Source of the DNA: Brucella anthropi ATCC 49188
GTDB taxonomy: Bacteria > Pseudomonadota > Alphaproteobacteria > Rhizobiales > Rhizobiaceae
Reading direction: 5' to 3'
Length of the DNA stretch: 64,000 nt
NCBI RefSeq assembly: GCF_000017405.1
Contig: NC_009668.1
Location: 460,001 to 524,000, forward strand
Both the position numbers and the translations under genes were made by a program. Position 1 is the first letter of the stretch. Each line of letters begins with the position of its first letter. Shown here one piece after another: positions 63,049-64,000 of this stretch. The notes under the pieces were generated by a model that was given only the letters and a program-made list of their open reading frames with translations, searched no databases and was not told the origin of the DNA.

Positions 63049-64000
63049 GGCTTGGCCTCGGCCGGAACGGCAACGGGCGTCCCTTTCTCGGGAAACCACT
63101 TCGCGCCGAGCCTGAGCGCGACATGAACGAGCAGGATCAGTGCGGGCACTTCCACGAGCGGGCCGATGACGGCGGCGAAGGCCACCGGCGATGCGAGACC
63201 GAATGCCGCGATGGCGACCGCGATGGCCAACTCGAAATTATTGCCGGCAGCGGTGAAGGCGATGGCCGTGGTGCGCGGATAATCCGCCTCGATCAGCCGG
63301 CCCATCGCGAAGCTGATGAGGAACTGGATGACGAAATAAAGCGCCAGGGGAATGGCTATGCGCAGGACATCGAGAGGCAGCGACACCACGTCCGCGCCCT
63401 TGAGGCTGAACATGGCGACAATGGTGAACAGCAGCGCGGCTAGCGTTATGGGGCTGATGCGCGGCAGAAATTCGTGCTCATACCAGCCCGCGCCTTTGCG
63501 AGCGATGAGGATGCGGCGCGTCAGGAACCCGGCGAGGAAGGGAATGCCGAGATAGATCAGCACCGCTTCGGTAATGGTCCAGAAGCTCACGTCTATGACG
63601 CTGCCCTCAAGGCCGAAGAGGGGTGGCAAGACGGAAAGGAAAAACCACGCATAGGTGGAGAAGAACAGAATCTGGAATATCGAGTTGAAGGCAACCAGAC
63701 CGGCGACATATTGATTGTCGCCGCGCGCGAGTTGGTTCCAGACCAGCACCATAGCGATGCAGCGGGCGAGTCCGATCAGGATCAGTCCTGTCATGTATTC
63801 CGGGTGGTCGCGCAGGAAGATCACGGCCAGCGCGAACATCAGCGTCGGGCCGATGATCCAGTTTTGTACCAGCGAAAGGATCAGCACTCGCTTGTCGGAA
63901 AAGACCCGGTGCAGTTCTTCGTAGCGCACCTTGGCGAGCGGCGGATACATCATCAGGATCAGGCCGATGGCGATCGGTATGTTGGTGGTGCCGACCGACA
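63045..64000 (-). CDS. ACR3-type arsenite efflux permease, C-terminal part
   Basis: At least 318 residues are in the window and the frame is open to its right edge, so the N-terminus is outside. Eight to nine membrane helices are present. The conserved Cys lies in [18 protein letters not shown], and [16 protein letters not shown] is a hallmark helix of ACR3. An ATG at 63953 is internal: the codons before it ([12 protein letters not shown]) are also family-like. It exports As(III) from the cell. arsR and arsC are likely just beyond the window. Confidence 0.92.
   Translation of the reverse strand, partial: SVGTTNIPIAIGLILMMYPPLAKVRYEELHRVFSDKRVLILSLVQNWIIGPTLMFALAVIFLRDHPEYMTGLILIGLARCIAMVLVWNQLARGDNQYVAGLVAFNSIFQILFFSTYAWFFLSVLPPLFGLEGSVIDVSFWTITEAVLIYLGIPFLAGFLTRRILIARKGAGWYEHEFLPRISPITLAALLFTIVAMFSLKGADVVSLPLDVLRIAIPLALYFVIQFLISFAMGRLIEADYPRTTAIAFTAAGNNFELAIAVAIAAFGLASPVAFAAVIGPLVEVPALILLVHVALRLGAKWFPEKGTPVAVPAEAKP

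Overview
The window opens in the 3' part of a 23S rRNA gene, followed by 5S rRNA and an initiator tRNA-fMet, the usual tail of an alphaproteobacterial rRNA operon. The family of mobility genes, an alphaproteobacterial-type LexA box (GAAC-N7-GAAC) and the high GC content agree with an alphaproteobacterium. Genus is not resolved from what I can see. Everything to the right of the tRNA reads as one integrative and conjugative element (ICE) that runs off the right edge. A large serine recombinase is encoded against the tRNA gene and its stop codon falls in the tRNA anticodon loop.

Layout. 2.3-5.9 kb: recombinase, a TacAT-like (DUF1778/GNAT) toxin-antitoxin pair and a secreted thermonuclease. 6.0-12.2 kb: a three-gene OLD nuclease / SbcD-like / SbcC-like module, a candidate defence or repair system, ending in a small broken ORF. 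12.2-18.9 kb: a divergent SOS unit, with an SRAP (YedK/HMCES) gene that carries an in-frame 81-bp tandem duplication facing the imuA-imuB-dnaE2 mutagenesis cassette across a LexA box. 18.9-19.9 kb: a possible HEPN/AbiU2-type gene. 20.1-25.4 kb: ICE housekeeping and anti-restriction genes (ArdC-like, DUF2958, large ParB, small unknowns).

25.49-35.20 kb: a separate 9.7-kb element carrying mercury resistance (merR, merT, merP, merF and a fused merB-merA) plus four tightly overlapping genes for three tyrosine-recombinase-fold proteins and one small protein. It splits a 54-codon ORF exactly, is flanked by the 6-bp repeat ACGGCG, and has matching inverted ends. The gene set resembles what I recall of strand-biased circularizing integrative elements (intA-tfp-intB-srap). 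35.3-48.3 kb: more ICE accessory genes, including a VapC toxin whose antitoxin has an internal amber stop, a KlcA/ArdB-type antirestriction protein, a 1451-residue methylase/Strawberry-notch helicase, a Toprim protein, a DUF2493 protein and SSB.

48.5-60 kb: the transfer-control and mobilisation core. An XRE regulator and a small DUF2285-like protein are followed by an fseA-like gene split over two frames with a UUU-CCC-U +1 slip site, an rdfS-like excisionase, repA with internal iterons, parA, an orphan methyltransferase, traF peptidase, DUF736, lytic transglycosylase, an oriT-like repeat cluster, relaxase rlxS, coupling protein traG and a CopG protein. This order matches the Mesorhizobium ICEMlSym family. 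60-64 kb: an EF-hand protein, a secreted protein and a leftward arsenic operon (ACR3, arsH, MFS permease) stand where trb type IV secretion genes would be expected.

A recurring theme is structured 5' leaders. At least eight ICE genes are preceded by hairpins whose 3' arm abuts or nearly abuts the Shine-Dalgarno sequence. They fall into three sequence families, one of which shows compensatory base changes among three copies.
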